Assembly (NCBI GenBank): GCA_964655995.1
Contig: CAZZPK010000004.1
Location: 7,715-71,714 of the forward strand
DNA: 64,000 nucleotides
Source: JACPIA01 sp964655995
Lineage (GTDB): Bacteria > Patescibacteriota > Minisyncoccia > Phycocordibacterales > XYD1-FULL-46-19
Direction: 5' to 3'
The translations under genes and the position numbers were made by a program. The notes beneath the pieces were generated by a model that was not told where the DNA came from, did not search any database, and worked only from the letters and a program-made list of their open reading frames with translations. Positions 1 to 7,829 of this stretch are shown in pieces (the first letter of the stretch is position 1; each line of letters begins with the position of its first letter).

Positions 1-242
1 AAGTCATAGCAATCATCAGCGGCAAAAATCGTTGTTGTCTCGCCGGGCAATAAGGGGTCGCCGAGCAAGTTGGGTCCCCACTCTGGCGAGTCGACGGGCG
101 AGATGTAGATCTCGGTGATGACGAAGGTGGACTCATTTACCACCAAGATGGTGTTTAACCCTGTCGCTGGGCCGACAATCGGGCAACCAACGAGCATTAG
201 GCCGATCAACAGGATGGCCGCTGTGCTGAAAATGTTTTTCAT
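1..242 (-). CDS. Lipoprotein, C-terminally cut by the window edge
   Basis: The start ATG is preceded by an AGGAGAG ribosome binding site. The first 20 or so residues are a lipoprotein signal peptide: a lysine, a hydrophobic stretch, and the lipobox LVGC, so the mature protein should be anchored to the membrane by its N-terminal cysteine. The remainder (TFVITEIYISPVDS, then EWGPNLLGD) resembles a small beta-rich domain that I recall from secreted bacterial proteins of unknown function. The gene runs off the left edge of the window after 80 codons, so its full length is unknown. It is transcribed away from the next gene, whose terminator lies between them. Confidence 0.7.
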   Translation of the reverse strand, partial: MKNIFSTAAILLIGLMLVGCPIVGPATGLNTILVVNESTFVITEIYISPVDSPEWGPNLLGDPLLPGETTTIFAADDCYD

Positions 243-298
243 ACCGACTCTCCTTTCTCTCGGATGAAGTCAAATCCAAATCTATTATAACAAAAAAT

Positions 299-334
299 AA
301 GACCCACTCCTATCTTACGACAGTAGTGGGTCTT
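299..334 (-). terminator. Rho-independent terminator
   Basis: A perfect 10-bp stem (AAGACCCACT at 299-308 with AGTGGGTCTT at 325-334) is followed on the minus strand by TTATTTTTTG. It lies 15 bp after the stop codon of the minus-strand gene ending at 349. Confidence 0.8.
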
Positions 335-348
335 GATGTAATGGGGGA

Positions 349-951
349 TTAAGCGACGGCGGTAAATACTCCCGCCAGATCTTTCTTTAGCTCCGGCAAA
401 TTGACCGGAGTCAAGTATGGGGCCAGTCGACCTGCCCAGCTCTTGTGGGCTGCGGACTGGTACTCCAGCCGCTCACGCTGGGCCTTTTCGATCGCCTGAC
501 GCTCTTTGACTGGAGCCAAACGAGCGCGGACGTTCTCGACCCGACGGATGTCGGCGTCGACGGCCTGGTACAGTACGATGGCCGCGGCAAGGCCGAAGTT
601 TTGGCTCGCCACGTGGCTTGCCAACTTGGTCAAGCTTGCCTCGACTTGATTGATGAGATCCTTGTGGACCCTCATCTTCTCAAGTCGGCGGAGCTCGAAG
701 TGGAAGCGCTTCTCCTCCGCTTTGGCCAGGTAATTCCTGATCCCGGCCTCGAGGGCCTCCTTGGCCTTTTGCCAGGACTCGATCCGGTTGGCGTCACTCG
801 CGTCCTCGTTGCAGGCTTTCGCGGCCTGCTCGATGACGTAGTCGCTTACCCGGTAGCCGGGCAAGCTGTTATTCTGTACCAGCGCGAGGCTGGCCAGAAA
901 GGTGGCTTGGGCGCCGTGAATCGTGTCGAATTTCTCCTTCGCTTTCTTCAT
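349..951 (-). CDS. Conserved helical protein of unknown function
   Basis: A 200-residue protein that I do not recognise. It is rich in Ala, Lys, Glu and Arg, with long stretches predicted to be helical or coiled coil (roughly residues 55-110 and 130-170), no signal peptide and no clear membrane segment. The ATG has a GGGGAG ribosome binding site 8 nt upstream. A strong promoter (1018-1046) starts transcription about 60 nt upstream, and a terminator follows the stop, so it is a monocistronic transcript. The antisense frame is also open over much of this length, but it lacks a ribosome binding site and resembles no known protein. Confidence 0.7.
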   Translation of the reverse strand: MKKAKEKFDTIHGAQATFLASLALVQNNSLPGYRVSDYVIEQAAKACNEDASDANRIESWQKAKEALEAGIRNYLAKAEEKRFHFELRRLEKMRVHKDLINQVEASLTKLASHVASQNFGLAAAIVLYQAVDADIRRVENVRARLAPVKERQAIEKAQRERLEYQSAAHKSWAGRLAPYLTPVNLPELKKDLAGVFTAVA

Positions 952-1017
952 TTCAAATATCTCCCCTAGATTGTGTTGCGCTACTCACGGCCCACACAGT
1001 GTGAGCCTCTACCTACT

Positions 1018-1046
1018 ATCTTAGCATATACCCCAATTTTTGTCAA
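1018..1046 (-). promoter_or_regulatory. Sigma70-type promoter of the 349-951 gene
   Basis: On the minus strand TTGACA (1041-1046) and TAAGAT (1018-1023) are separated by 17 bp. The -35 box begins two bases after the 3' end of tRNA-Ala(UGC). The leader of about 60 nt contains a small CTCAC/GTGAG stem and ends in the ribosome binding site. Confidence 0.75.
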
Positions 1047-1047
1047 G

Positions 1048-1120
1048 TGGACCCTATCGGATTCGAACCGATGACCTCCGCTTTGCAAAAGCGGCGCTCT
1101 ACCAACTAAGCTAAGGGCCC
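1048..1120 (-). tRNA. tRNA-Ala (anticodon UGC)
   Basis: A 73-nt cloverleaf. The acceptor GGGCCCU pairs with AGGGUCC and contains the G3:U70 wobble that identifies alanine tRNA. The anticodon stem CCGCU/AGCGG encloses the loop UUUGCAA. The T arm contains GGTTCGAATCC. The discriminator is A73 and CCA is not encoded, so it must be added by a nucleotidyltransferase. Confidence 0.95.
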
Positions 1121-1128
1121 GTTTGTTT

Positions 1129-1157
1129 ACTATCTCATTTTTTTAGTCTTTGGACAA
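1129..1157 (-). promoter_or_regulatory. tRNA-Ala(UGC) promoter
   Basis: On the minus strand TTGTCC (1152-1157), 17 bp, then TGA-GATAGT (1129-1134), an extended -10. The box ends 8 bp before the tRNA. The same arrangement and the same -10 sequence precede the neighbouring tRNA-Ala gene. Confidence 0.7.
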
Positions 1158-1184
1158 GCGGTTTACCTTAAGTTTATTAAAGGG

Positions 1185-1257
1185 TGGACCCGAGGGGACT
1201 TGAACCCCTGACCCCTCCCATGCCATGGGAGTGCTCTACCAGCTGAGCTACGAGCCC
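1185..1257 (-). tRNA. tRNA-Ala (anticodon GGC)
   Basis: A 73-nt cloverleaf with acceptor GGGCUCG pairing with CGGGUCC, again with the G3:U70 alanine identity pair. The anticodon stem CUCCC/GGGAG encloses AUGGCAU. The T arm is AGGGG-TTCAAGT-CCCCT. A73 is present and CCA is not encoded. It decodes GCC/GCU codons and so complements the UGC isoacceptor just downstream. Confidence 0.95.
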
Positions 1258-1265
1258 ATGTGATC

Positions 1266-1294
1266 ACTATCTCATTTTTTTTATTTTTCAACAA
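1266..1294 (-). promoter_or_regulatory. tRNA-Ala(GGC) promoter
   Basis: On the minus strand TTGTTG (1289-1294), 17 bp, then TGA-GATAGT (1266-1271). It matches the promoter of the other tRNA-Ala gene base for base in the -10 region. Confidence 0.7.
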
Positions 1295-1297
1295 GAA

Positions 1298-1326
1298 TTG
1301 TGGTTGGGCTTTTGGAATGGTAAAAT
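1298..1326 (+). promoter_or_regulatory. Promoter of the 1338-2777 gene
   Basis: TTGTGG (1298-1303), 17 bp, TAAAAT (1321-1326). The -10 box ends 11 nt before the ATG, so transcription should begin within about 5 nt of the start codon. Confidence 0.65.
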
Positions 1327-1337
1327 GATATTACTTT

Positions 1338-2777
1338 ATGCCGCCAGAAGAGCTAATACCCACAGAATCATTGGCGCCAGCTAAAAAGCAGAACGTCTCT
1401 AAGTATTTTCTTGGTGTCCTAATTTTGGGTATTTTAGTGGTCGCGGCAATAACTATAAAACCTTTTTTTGATGAATCCCAAGTAATGGAAGAAAATATAC
1501 CCAAACCATTTTCTATTGATGGTCGTTGGTTCCAGTCTAACATTAAGAATATCCGTTTTTCAATTCCTGAAGGATGGACTTTTCTTCCACAATCAAATAT
1601 AGTTTCTCCTCTTGGTGACAATTCCTACCTCTTTGTCTTGCAAAAGACAGGCACGACTTGTGTTATTGCCGCTCCAAAAGAATTTAATCGAGAGGAATTT
1701 AATCAACTTAAATTAAAGCAAATTTCTTGGGCCAATCGAGTTTTTTCCAATTATTGGCAGTTTGATGGTAATTGGTATGTTGCCTCTACCAGTGACGCTT
1801 TAAAATACTCTTTTTCTCAACATAATCGCCAGTATTTAACAGGCGAGTTCCGTTTTTCTAGTAGCGGGTCAGATATCGTGGTTATATTATTCACTAGCGA
1901 TGGATCAGCTGTTCCAGATGATTGTAATAATGATATGAACACTTTATTGCAGACGCTGGAGCCCTATTATGAGAGAGTTAATCTGTCTAGTGCATCTGAT
2001 GGCCTGATTATTAGTGAACGGGTAATGGATAACGTTATTCATAATGAGGCCAATAAATCCTATGATCATCTGCTTTTTATCGCTGATGGTTCTGAAGAAA
2101 GACGAGAGGTTATGCATCTCCCCAAGAACACTTGGGCTAACGGTTTCCATGTATATGGTAATAATTTGTATGTACCAGCTTATAAAGGTCAATATTTAAG
2201 TGCAACCACCACAGCGGTTGTTTATAAAATTGATCCATTTTCTAAACAAACAATGCAAATCCCGGGTGTTAATCTAATAAATTCCTTTATTTCCTCAATA
2301 TTTATACATAACGGGACTTTATATTATTTGGCTACCGATCCTACTACTCCTAGGTGCTTGTTGGATGGTTATAAGCCTTGCCCATCTACTCTTTATTCTA
2401 TTCCATTATCTGGAGGTAATCCTAAATTAATTGGGCGCTCATCCACGGGTGGATTATTACAAGGATACATTGAAAGTGAAGGAGCTTTTTATATTACTAG
2501 AGGATTTGGTGATGGTGGTTGTTTGTCGAATACTTTAAGTCGTATTATCGGTGGACAGGAAGAATTAGTCGAAAAAATAGCCTATTGTGAGGGTGATGGA
2601 GAAGAAGCAAAAATCATATTTAATCAAAAACGCAATAAAATTAATGAGATTATTGCTCAGGCTAAATCTAGTAAAATCATCAGTAAGGGATTAAAGGTAA
2701 AAAATGGGACCTTAATACCTAATGACACTACAGAAGATACCTACAACCTTTATCCAACAGTCTACTTTGAAAAATAG
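1338..2777 (+). CDS. Membrane-anchored extracellular protein, possibly beta-propeller
   Basis: A 479-residue protein with one N-terminal transmembrane segment (about residues 23-43, FLGVLILGILVVAAITI) and a large external part. Residues 230-460 contain recurring strand-turn patterns (for example LYYLATD, LYSIPLSGGNPKLIG, AFYITRGFG) that suggest a beta-propeller-like fold. This is an inference; I know no family name. It is clearly AT-richer than the genes after it, which may mean recent acquisition or low expression. There is no ribosome binding site; the promoter supports a leaderless or nearly leaderless mRNA. Confidence 0.7.
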   Translation: MPPEELIPTESLAPAKKQNVSKYFLGVLILGILVVAAITIKPFFDESQVMEENIPKPFSIDGRWFQSNIKNIRFSIPEGWTFLPQSNIVSPLGDNSYLFVLQKTGTTCVIAAPKEFNREEFNQLKLKQISWANRVFSNYWQFDGNWYVASTSDALKYSFSQHNRQYLTGEFRFSSSGSDIVVILFTSDGSAVPDDCNNDMNTLLQTLEPYYERVNLSSASDGLIISERVMDNVIHNEANKSYDHLLFIADGSEERREVMHLPKNTWANGFHVYGNNLYVPAYKGQYLSATTTAVVYKIDPFSKQTMQIPGVNLINSFISSIFIHNGTLYYLATDPTTPRCLLDGYKPCPSTLYSIPLSGGNPKLIGRSSTGGLLQGYIESEGAFYITRGFGDGGCLSNTLSRIIGGQEELVEKIAYCEGDGEEAKIIFNQKRNKINEIIAQAKSSKIISKGLKVKNGTLIPNDTTEDTYNLYPTVYFEK

Positions 2778-2804
2778 TGAGGTTTCTGGTAGTCTTGGAA
2801 GACG

Positions 2805-3020
2805 ATGTTTCAAGACTTTATGCTTAGGCAAATGCTTAAGAGTAGCGGTGCGCCCGATGATCAGATCGAGGCGATTATTGTAATGGTCAAAAAAAATCCC
2901 GAGCTTTTTAAACAAATCGCCGAGGAGGTCCAAGAGCGGGTTAAGGATGGCAAAAGCCAAATGGAGGCGGTAATGGAGGTGATGATGAATCACAAGGACG
3001 AACTCGAAAAATTGAAATAA
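2805..3020 (+). CDS. Small acidic helical protein
   Basis: A 71-residue protein, mostly helical and rich in Glu, Lys and Met, of unknown function. Its stop codon is one base from the ATG of ychF, so the two are very likely translated from one mRNA. A weak promoter (TTGAAA, 17 bp, TAGTCT with an upstream TGG) ends 9 nt before the ATG. The conserved reading frame and tight coupling support a real gene. Confidence 0.6.
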   Translation: MFQDFMLRQMLKSSGAPDDQIEAIIVMVKKNPELFKQIAEEVQERVKDGKSQMEAVMEVMMNHKDELEKLK

Positions 3021-3021
3021 T

Positions 3022-4101
3022 ATGTCTCTCTCGATTGGTATTGTTGGTTTGCCCAACGTTGGTAAATCCACGCTGTTTAATGCGCTGACGCGTAAGGCCG
3101 TGCCGGCCGAGAATTACCCTTTTTGCACCATCGACCCATCGGTGGGCGTAGTGGCGGTTCCAGATGAGCGCCTCCAAAAACTCTCCGACTTTTCCAAATC
3201 GGCTAAGACGATACCGGCGGCGATCGAGTTTGTGGACATTGCCGGCCTCGTCAAAGGCGCCTCGGCCGGCGAGGGCTTGGGTAATCAATTTCTCTCCCAT
3301 ATCCGCGAGGTGGACGCCATTGCCCAGGTGGTGCGCGTCTTTGAGGACAGTAATATTATCCACGTTTCCGGCCAAGTTAATCCGCTTAACGACATTGAGG
3401 TGATCAACTTGGAGCTTATTTTGGCCGATATGCAGACGGTGACTAAACGTCGCAGTAATATTGCGCGCGAGGTTAAGCGCGGCGATAAGTCAGAAGTTTT
3501 TGAGGATACTGTTTTAGATAAAATAATTAAAGCTCTCGAAGCTGGTCAATTGGCCAGCAGCGTAAAGCTGGATGATAAAGAAAAAGAAGTGTTAAAAAGT
3601 TTGCACTTGCTCTCGGCCAAGCCGATTTTGTACGTGCTTAATCGTAAAGCGGGAGCCAAAAGCGCGAATTTAGATACTTTAAAAAAGTTTATTGTCGACA
3701 GTGGCGCTAAATATGTAGAAGTGGATGCGCGTATTGAGCAGGAGCTCTCGGAGCTTGAGGTGGGGGACAAGCAAACGTTTAAACAAGAGTTGGGCGTTAC
3801 CGATGACGGCGTTAATGATTTGATCAAAGCCAGTTACGAGCTCTTGGGCTTAATTACTTTTTTTACTACCGGTGAGGATGAGACGCGGGCCTGGACGATT
3901 AAAAAAGGTTGGACGGCGCCCTGGGCCGGTACGGCCATCCATACCGACTTTAAAGATAAATTTATCAGAGCCGAAGTGATTAATTGGCAAGATCTCCTAA
4001 ACGCCGGCTCCTACGGCTCCGCCCGCGACAAAGGCCTCGTCCGCACCGAGGGCAAAGAGTATATCGTCAAAGATGGCGACGTAATCGAATTTAAGATATA
4101 G
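3022..4101 (+). CDS. ychF: Ribosome-binding ATPase YchF
   Basis: A 359-residue member of the Obg-related YchF/Ola1 family, which binds ribosomes and hydrolyses ATP and acts in translation and stress response. The P-loop GLPNVGKST lies at residues 8-16, the DIAG (G3) motif follows near residue 73, and the C-terminal TGS domain (TFFTTGEDETRAWTIKKG onward, then RDKGLVRTEGKEYIVKDGDV) is complete. The usual G4 motif NxxE is NRKA here (about residue 207), so the glutamate is missing. Length is normal for the family. It follows the small gene at 2805 by one base. Confidence 0.95.
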   Translation: MSLSIGIVGLPNVGKSTLFNALTRKAVPAENYPFCTIDPSVGVVAVPDERLQKLSDFSKSAKTIPAAIEFVDIAGLVKGASAGEGLGNQFLSHIREVDAIAQVVRVFEDSNIIHVSGQVNPLNDIEVINLELILADMQTVTKRRSNIAREVKRGDKSEVFEDTVLDKIIKALEAGQLASSVKLDDKEKEVLKSLHLLSAKPILYVLNRKAGAKSANLDTLKKFIVDSGAKYVEVDARIEQELSELEVGDKQTFKQELGVTDDGVNDLIKASYELLGLITFFTTGEDETRAWTIKKGWTAPWAGTAIHTDFKDKFIRAEVINWQDLLNAGSYGSARDKGLVRTEGKEYIVKDGDVIEFKI

Positions 4102-4108
4102 TTTACTT

Positions 4109-4378
4109 ATGGAGAATTTGGAAAAAACTAGGAAGTACGACATTGAATCCGTGGAATTCCAGTTAGAATTTAGGGAAAAGTTGGCGCAGCGCCTCATCAC
4201 TGGTTATCCACTGGAGCAATCTGACAATCTTGATCTGCCAGATAAAGTAAAAACTTTAGGTACTAAATTCCCAGCCGATGGTTGGGTTGGGGATGCCTTT
4301 ACCCATGTTGCTCATGAGGTGTATCGTCTCCTCGATGACGACTACGATAAATTAAAAGACACTATTTTATATGAGTAA
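4109..4378 (+). CDS. Small protein of unknown function
   Basis: An 89-residue soluble protein with a charged N-terminus and a helical C-terminus (HVAHEVYRLLDDDYDKLKD). I do not recognise it. It starts 7 nt after ychF and is probably cotranscribed with it. No membrane segment or metal motif is visible. Confidence 0.6.
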   Translation: MENLEKTRKYDIESVEFQLEFREKLAQRLITGYPLEQSDNLDLPDKVKTLGTKFPADGWVGDAFTHVAHEVYRLLDDDYDKLKDTILYE

Positions 4379-4430
4379 GATTTGGTTATAAAAAGTATTC
4401 TAAATTATTCGCTATTGTCATAAAAACAAA

Positions 4431-4451
4431 AGCACGTCGCCGGGACGTGCT
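4431..4451 (-). terminator. Rho-independent terminator
   Basis: An 8-bp stem (AGCACGTC/GACGTGCT) with a 5-nt loop is followed on the minus strand by TTTGTTTTTATG. It ends the transcript of the minus-strand gene 4483-4713. Confidence 0.75.
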
Positions 4452-4482
4452 AAAAGTGATGTGGAACAAGGGACAAGTTAGT

Positions 4483-4713
4483 TCAGTGACCAAAAGCCTC
4501 TCTTAGTCTACTGTCCAAAATTTTTACGTATTGGCCTCGAATAGATAGGAGTTGTTCTGTGTCGCCCATAATTATTTTGGCGATCGTGATCAAATTTTGG
4601 CCATGGTGCTCGCTCATATTCCGAATAAATTCTTCCTCGGTTTGGTATCGGATTTGATGACGATCCCACTTTGTCCAATCACTATCCTTGTAAACTACCA
4701 AATACTCTACCAT
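4483..4713 (-). CDS. Small protein of unknown function
   Basis: A 76-residue soluble protein starting MVEYLVVYKD. An in-frame ATG 14 codons upstream exists, but the start at 4713 is chosen because a strong AAGGAGGAG ribosome binding site lies 7 nt before it. The sequence is mixed alpha/beta (YLVVYKD, then QIRYQTEEEF, HHGQNLITIAKII) and is not recognised. It has its own strong promoter, a leader of about 45 nt and its own terminator. Confidence 0.65.
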   Translation of the reverse strand: MVEYLVVYKDSDWTKWDRHQIRYQTEEEFIRNMSEHHGQNLITIAKIIMGDTEQLLSIRGQYVKILDSRLREAFGH

Positions 4714-4753
4714 ACAGTTTCTCCTCCTTGTCGATTGCCCTGCTTCTAATGCC

Positions 4754-4783
4754 ACTATAAATCTACCAAGTCTAGAGTGTCAA
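4754..4783 (-). promoter_or_regulatory. Strong promoter of the 4483-4713 gene
   Basis: On the minus strand TTGACA (4778-4783), 18 bp, TATAGT (4754-4759). It is arranged back to back with the plus-strand promoter of the next gene. Confidence 0.75.
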
Positions 4784-4797
4784 CTGTGATCCATTAT

Positions 4798-4805
4798 GGT
4801 ATAGT
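4798..4805 (+). promoter_or_regulatory. Extended -10 promoter of the 4813 gene
   Basis: GG-TATAGT preceded by T (TGG extended -10 motif). TATAGT occupies 4800-4805 and ends 7 nt before the ATG at 4813, so the transcript would be leaderless. Confidence 0.6.
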
Positions 4806-4812
4806 CTAGAAT

Positions 4813-5349
4813 ATGAAAAACCTTAATATTCTCAAGTGGGCATTGGTGGCGGGGATTGTGATCGTGCTTAATTTGTTTATCAACTTTTCGATCCAGTTGG
4901 TTTACGAGACGCCGGAGTGGGAGGCCTTTTGCGTCCAAAAGCAAGTTAATGTGATGCCGGATACCGAGCAGGCCTGTGTGGCAGTGGGCGGCCAATGGAA
5001 TGCCGATAACTACTACGGTCCGGAGACCAAGCCGCTACCAATGCCGGAGAAGCGCGGCTACTGCGACGTCAACTTTACTTGCCAAAAAGAGTATCAAACC
5101 GCACTTGAGCTTTACAATCGCAATGTCTTTATTATCTTAGTGGCGGCGGGCGTGATTGCTTTAATTGTGAGCTTCTTTGTGGCGGGCACGCCAGCGGTCT
5201 CGCTCGGCCTCTCACTGGGCGGTGTGCTCTCGCTTATTGTTGGCACGGTGCGCTACTGGTCTAACATGGATAATTATTTACAAGTGATTATCTTGGGCCT
5301 CGCCCTTATCGCTCTTATCTGGCTCGGCGTTAAAAAGATTAAGGAATAA
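4813..5349 (+). CDS. Membrane protein with a cysteine-containing external loop
   Basis: A 178-residue protein with one N-terminal membrane segment (about residues 9-29), an external loop of about 75 residues containing four cysteines (FCVQKQ, QACVAVGG, GYCDVNFTC), and three further membrane segments near residues 97-178. The loop cysteines probably form disulfides. The function is unknown. It ends 10 nt before leuS and probably shares a transcript with it. Confidence 0.7.
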   Translation: MKNLNILKWALVAGIVIVLNLFINFSIQLVYETPEWEAFCVQKQVNVMPDTEQACVAVGGQWNADNYYGPETKPLPMPEKRGYCDVNFTCQKEYQTALELYNRNVFIILVAAGVIALIVSFFVAGTPAVSLGLSLGGVLSLIVGTVRYWSNMDNYLQVIILGLALIALIWLGVKKIKE

Positions 5350-5359
5350 GATTTAACTT

Positions 5360-7795
5360 GTGAAAGAGTACGATCATAAAGAAATAGAGGCCAAGTGGCA
5401 AAAAAAGTGGTGGGATTGGGATATCGACAAAGTAGGCAGCGACCCCGCCAAGCCCAAGTGCTATGTGCTGGACATGTTCCCTTACCCTTCGGGCGAGGGG
5501 CTCCATGTGGGGCATCCTAAGGGCTATATCGCCACCGACATTTACTCGCGCTACCAAAAAATGTGCGGCTTTAACGTGCTCCATCCGATGGGCTGGGACG
5601 CTTTTGGTCTGCCGGCCGAGAATTACGCCATCAAAAACAAAGTCCATCCTAAAGTGGCTGTCGACAAAAACATCGCTTACTTTAAATCGCAATTAAAAAA
5701 GATCGGCTTTAATTACGACTGGGAGCGAGAGATCAACACTACTGATCCGGCGTACTACAAATGGACCCAATGGATCTTTTTAAAATTATGGGAGAAGGGC
5801 CTCGCTTACGAGTCGTGGGAGCCGATCAATTGGTGCCCCTCGTGCCAGACAGGGCTTGCTAATGAGGACTTGGAGGATGGTAAGTGTGAGCGCTGTGGCA
5901 GTGTGGTAGAGAAGAAGCCCATGCGCCAGTGGATGCTCAAAATTACCGACTACGCCGAGCGTTTGTTGGCAGACATTGATGACCTTAAGTGGCCGGAGTC
6001 GATTAAAGAGTCTCAACGCAATTGGATTGGCAAAAGTGAGGGGTTGTTATTTACTGCACCAGTTAAAGATACTAATTTAACAATTAAAACTTTCTCCGCT
6101 CATTTTGAGGCTTTTAAGGCTGATACTTTTGTCGTTATTGCCCCAGACCATAAGTTTTTACCGGAATTAGTGGCTGGTTTAGATAATGAGCAAGAGATTT
6201 TAGATTTTGCTAAAAAATTAGTAGCTAAGCGTTTGACCGCCGGTTATTCAGAAGAAAAAGAACCAGAAGGTATTTTTACCGGTCGCTATATTATTGACCC
6301 AGTAGGGAATGGAGATTTACCAATCTGGGTGGCTAGTTTTGCTTTGGCCGATTATGGCACGGGGATAGTAAAATGTTCAGCTCATGATGAACGCGATTTT
6401 GCTTTTGCTAAAAAATATAATATTCCTCTTAAGGTGGTTTTAGTGCCTGAAGATGAAGAGTTGAGAAAAAAAGTAGAAGCTCAAGAAATTTGTTACAGCA
6501 ATATGAGAGAGGGTGTCTTATTAGAACCTTTAGAGTTTGCTGGTAAAAAAGGAGGAGAAGTTAGGGCGGAAGTAATTGATTATTGTATTAAAAATAAATT
6601 AGCGGAGAAAAAGACTACTTACAAACTTAAAGACTGGGTCTTTTCGCGACAGCGATATTGGGGGGAGCCGATACCGGTAATCCATTGCGATCAGTGTAAA
6701 GTTGTTCCTGTGCCTTATGATCAATTGCCAGTGACTTTACCCGAAGTGGAGCATTATGAGCCTACCGGTACCGGTGAGTCACCTTTAGCCAATATTACCG
6801 ACTGGGTCAACACCACTTGCCCCAAATGCGGCGGCCCCGCTAAACGCGAGACCAATACCATGCCCCAGTGGGCCGGCTCCTCTTGGTATTATTTGCGCTT
6901 TATTGATCCTAAAAATAACGAGGCTTTAGTGGATAAGAGTAAGGAGAAATATTGGTCCCCGGTGGATGTGTACGTGGGCGGTACCGAGCACGCCACGCGC
7001 CACTTAATTTACGCTCGGTTTTGGCACAAAGTACTTTTTGATCTTGGTTATGTCGCTCATCCCGAGCCATTTACCACACTTAAAAATCAAGGCCTGGTCT
7101 TGGGCGAGGATGGTCGTAAAATGTCCAAGCGCTGGGGCAATGTAGTTAACCCCGACGATGTCATTGAGCTTTACGGCGCCGACACCTTACGCCTTTACGA
7201 GATGTTTATGGGCCCGTTTGAGCTGGGAGGCGTTTGGAGCACCGACAGCATGGTGGGGATGCGCCGCTTCCTTGAGCGGGTCTGGCGCTTAAGCGGCAAA
7301 GTGGCCGACACCGGCGCTTTAAATTTGGAGTCAGAGGTTTTGTTTAATCAGACGATTAAAAAAGTGGGGGAGGATATCGCCGCCTTCCAATTTAACACCG
7401 CCATTTCGAGCCTGATGATTTTGACCAATAAATTGGAGGAGTTGGAAAAAGTGCCTAAAAATATTTTTGAAACATTACTTGTCTTGCTCGCTCCGTTTGC
7501 GCCGCATTTAGCCGATGAGTTGTGGGAGCATTTGGGCCGTACAACCTCCATCCACTTAGCCTCCTGGCCAAAATATGACGAGGCTAAGTTGGTTTCAAGC
7601 CACGTCACTATCTCGGTTCAAGTTAATGGTAAAACGCGCGGCACAGTGGCGGCGCCCCGCGGGTCTAGCGAGGCTCAAGTTTTGGATTTGGTCAAAAATG
7701 AGCCGGCTTTGGCCACCTGGCTTGAACCCGGCCAAGAGCGGGTAATTTACGTCCCGGATCGGCTTATCAACATCATCACCAAACCTATCGCTTGA
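5360..7795 (+). CDS. leuS: Leucyl-tRNA synthetase
   Basis: An 811-residue class I synthetase that charges tRNA-Leu. The start is GTG, 10 nt after the previous stop. The HIGH box is HVGH (about residue 49), a CPSC...CERC zinc knuckle lies near residues 155-180, and KMSKR is near residue 587. The CP1 editing domain (about residues 217-427) lacks the usual TTRPDT motif; FSAHFEAFKADTFVVIAPDH occupies that position, while AHDERDF is kept. This stretch is also much AT-richer than the rest of the gene (about 30 percent GC in 6061-6120, about 60 percent in 6961-7020). The aminoacylation domains look intact; editing may be altered. Confidence 0.97.
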   Translation: MKEYDHKEIEAKWQKKWWDWDIDKVGSDPAKPKCYVLDMFPYPSGEGLHVGHPKGYIATDIYSRYQKMCGFNVLHPMGWDAFGLPAENYAIKNKVHPKVAVDKNIAYFKSQLKKIGFNYDWEREINTTDPAYYKWTQWIFLKLWEKGLAYESWEPINWCPSCQTGLANEDLEDGKCERCGSVVEKKPMRQWMLKITDYAERLLADIDDLKWPESIKESQRNWIGKSEGLLFTAPVKDTNLTIKTFSAHFEAFKADTFVVIAPDHKFLPELVAGLDNEQEILDFAKKLVAKRLTAGYSEEKEPEGIFTGRYIIDPVGNGDLPIWVASFALADYGTGIVKCSAHDERDFAFAKKYNIPLKVVLVPEDEELRKKVEAQEICYSNMREGVLLEPLEFAGKKGGEVRAEVIDYCIKNKLAEKKTTYKLKDWVFSRQRYWGEPIPVIHCDQCKVVPVPYDQLPVTLPEVEHYEPTGTGESPLANITDWVNTTCPKCGGPAKRETNTMPQWAGSSWYYLRFIDPKNNEALVDKSKEKYWSPVDVYVGGTEHATRHLIYARFWHKVLFDLGYVAHPEPFTTLKNQGLVLGEDGRKMSKRWGNVVNPDDVIELYGADTLRLYEMFMGPFELGGVWSTDSMVGMRRFLERVWRLSGKVADTGALNLESEVLFNQTIKKVGEDIAAFQFNTAISSLMILTNKLEELEKVPKNIFETLLVLLAPFAPHLADELWEHLGRTTSIHLASWPKYDEAKLVSSHVTISVQVNGKTRGTVAAPRGSSEAQVLDLVKNEPALATWLEPGQERVIYVPDRLINIITKPIA

Positions 7796-7820
7796 CGGTA
7801 ATGTCAATAAATGATACAAC
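7792..7820 (+). promoter_or_regulatory. Promoter overlapping the leuS stop codon
   Basis: TTGACG (7792-7797), 17 bp, TACAAC (7815-7820). The -35 box contains the TGA stop of leuS. The -10 box ends 9 nt before the ATG at 7830, consistent with a leaderless mRNA. Confidence 0.7.
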
Positions 7821-7829
7821 CTAGTTATT

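Noticed and set aside
445..969. Plus-strand ORF of 174 codons opposite the 349-951 gene
   Set aside because: It is antisense to a gene with promoter, ribosome binding site and terminator, and its translation lacks recognisable features.
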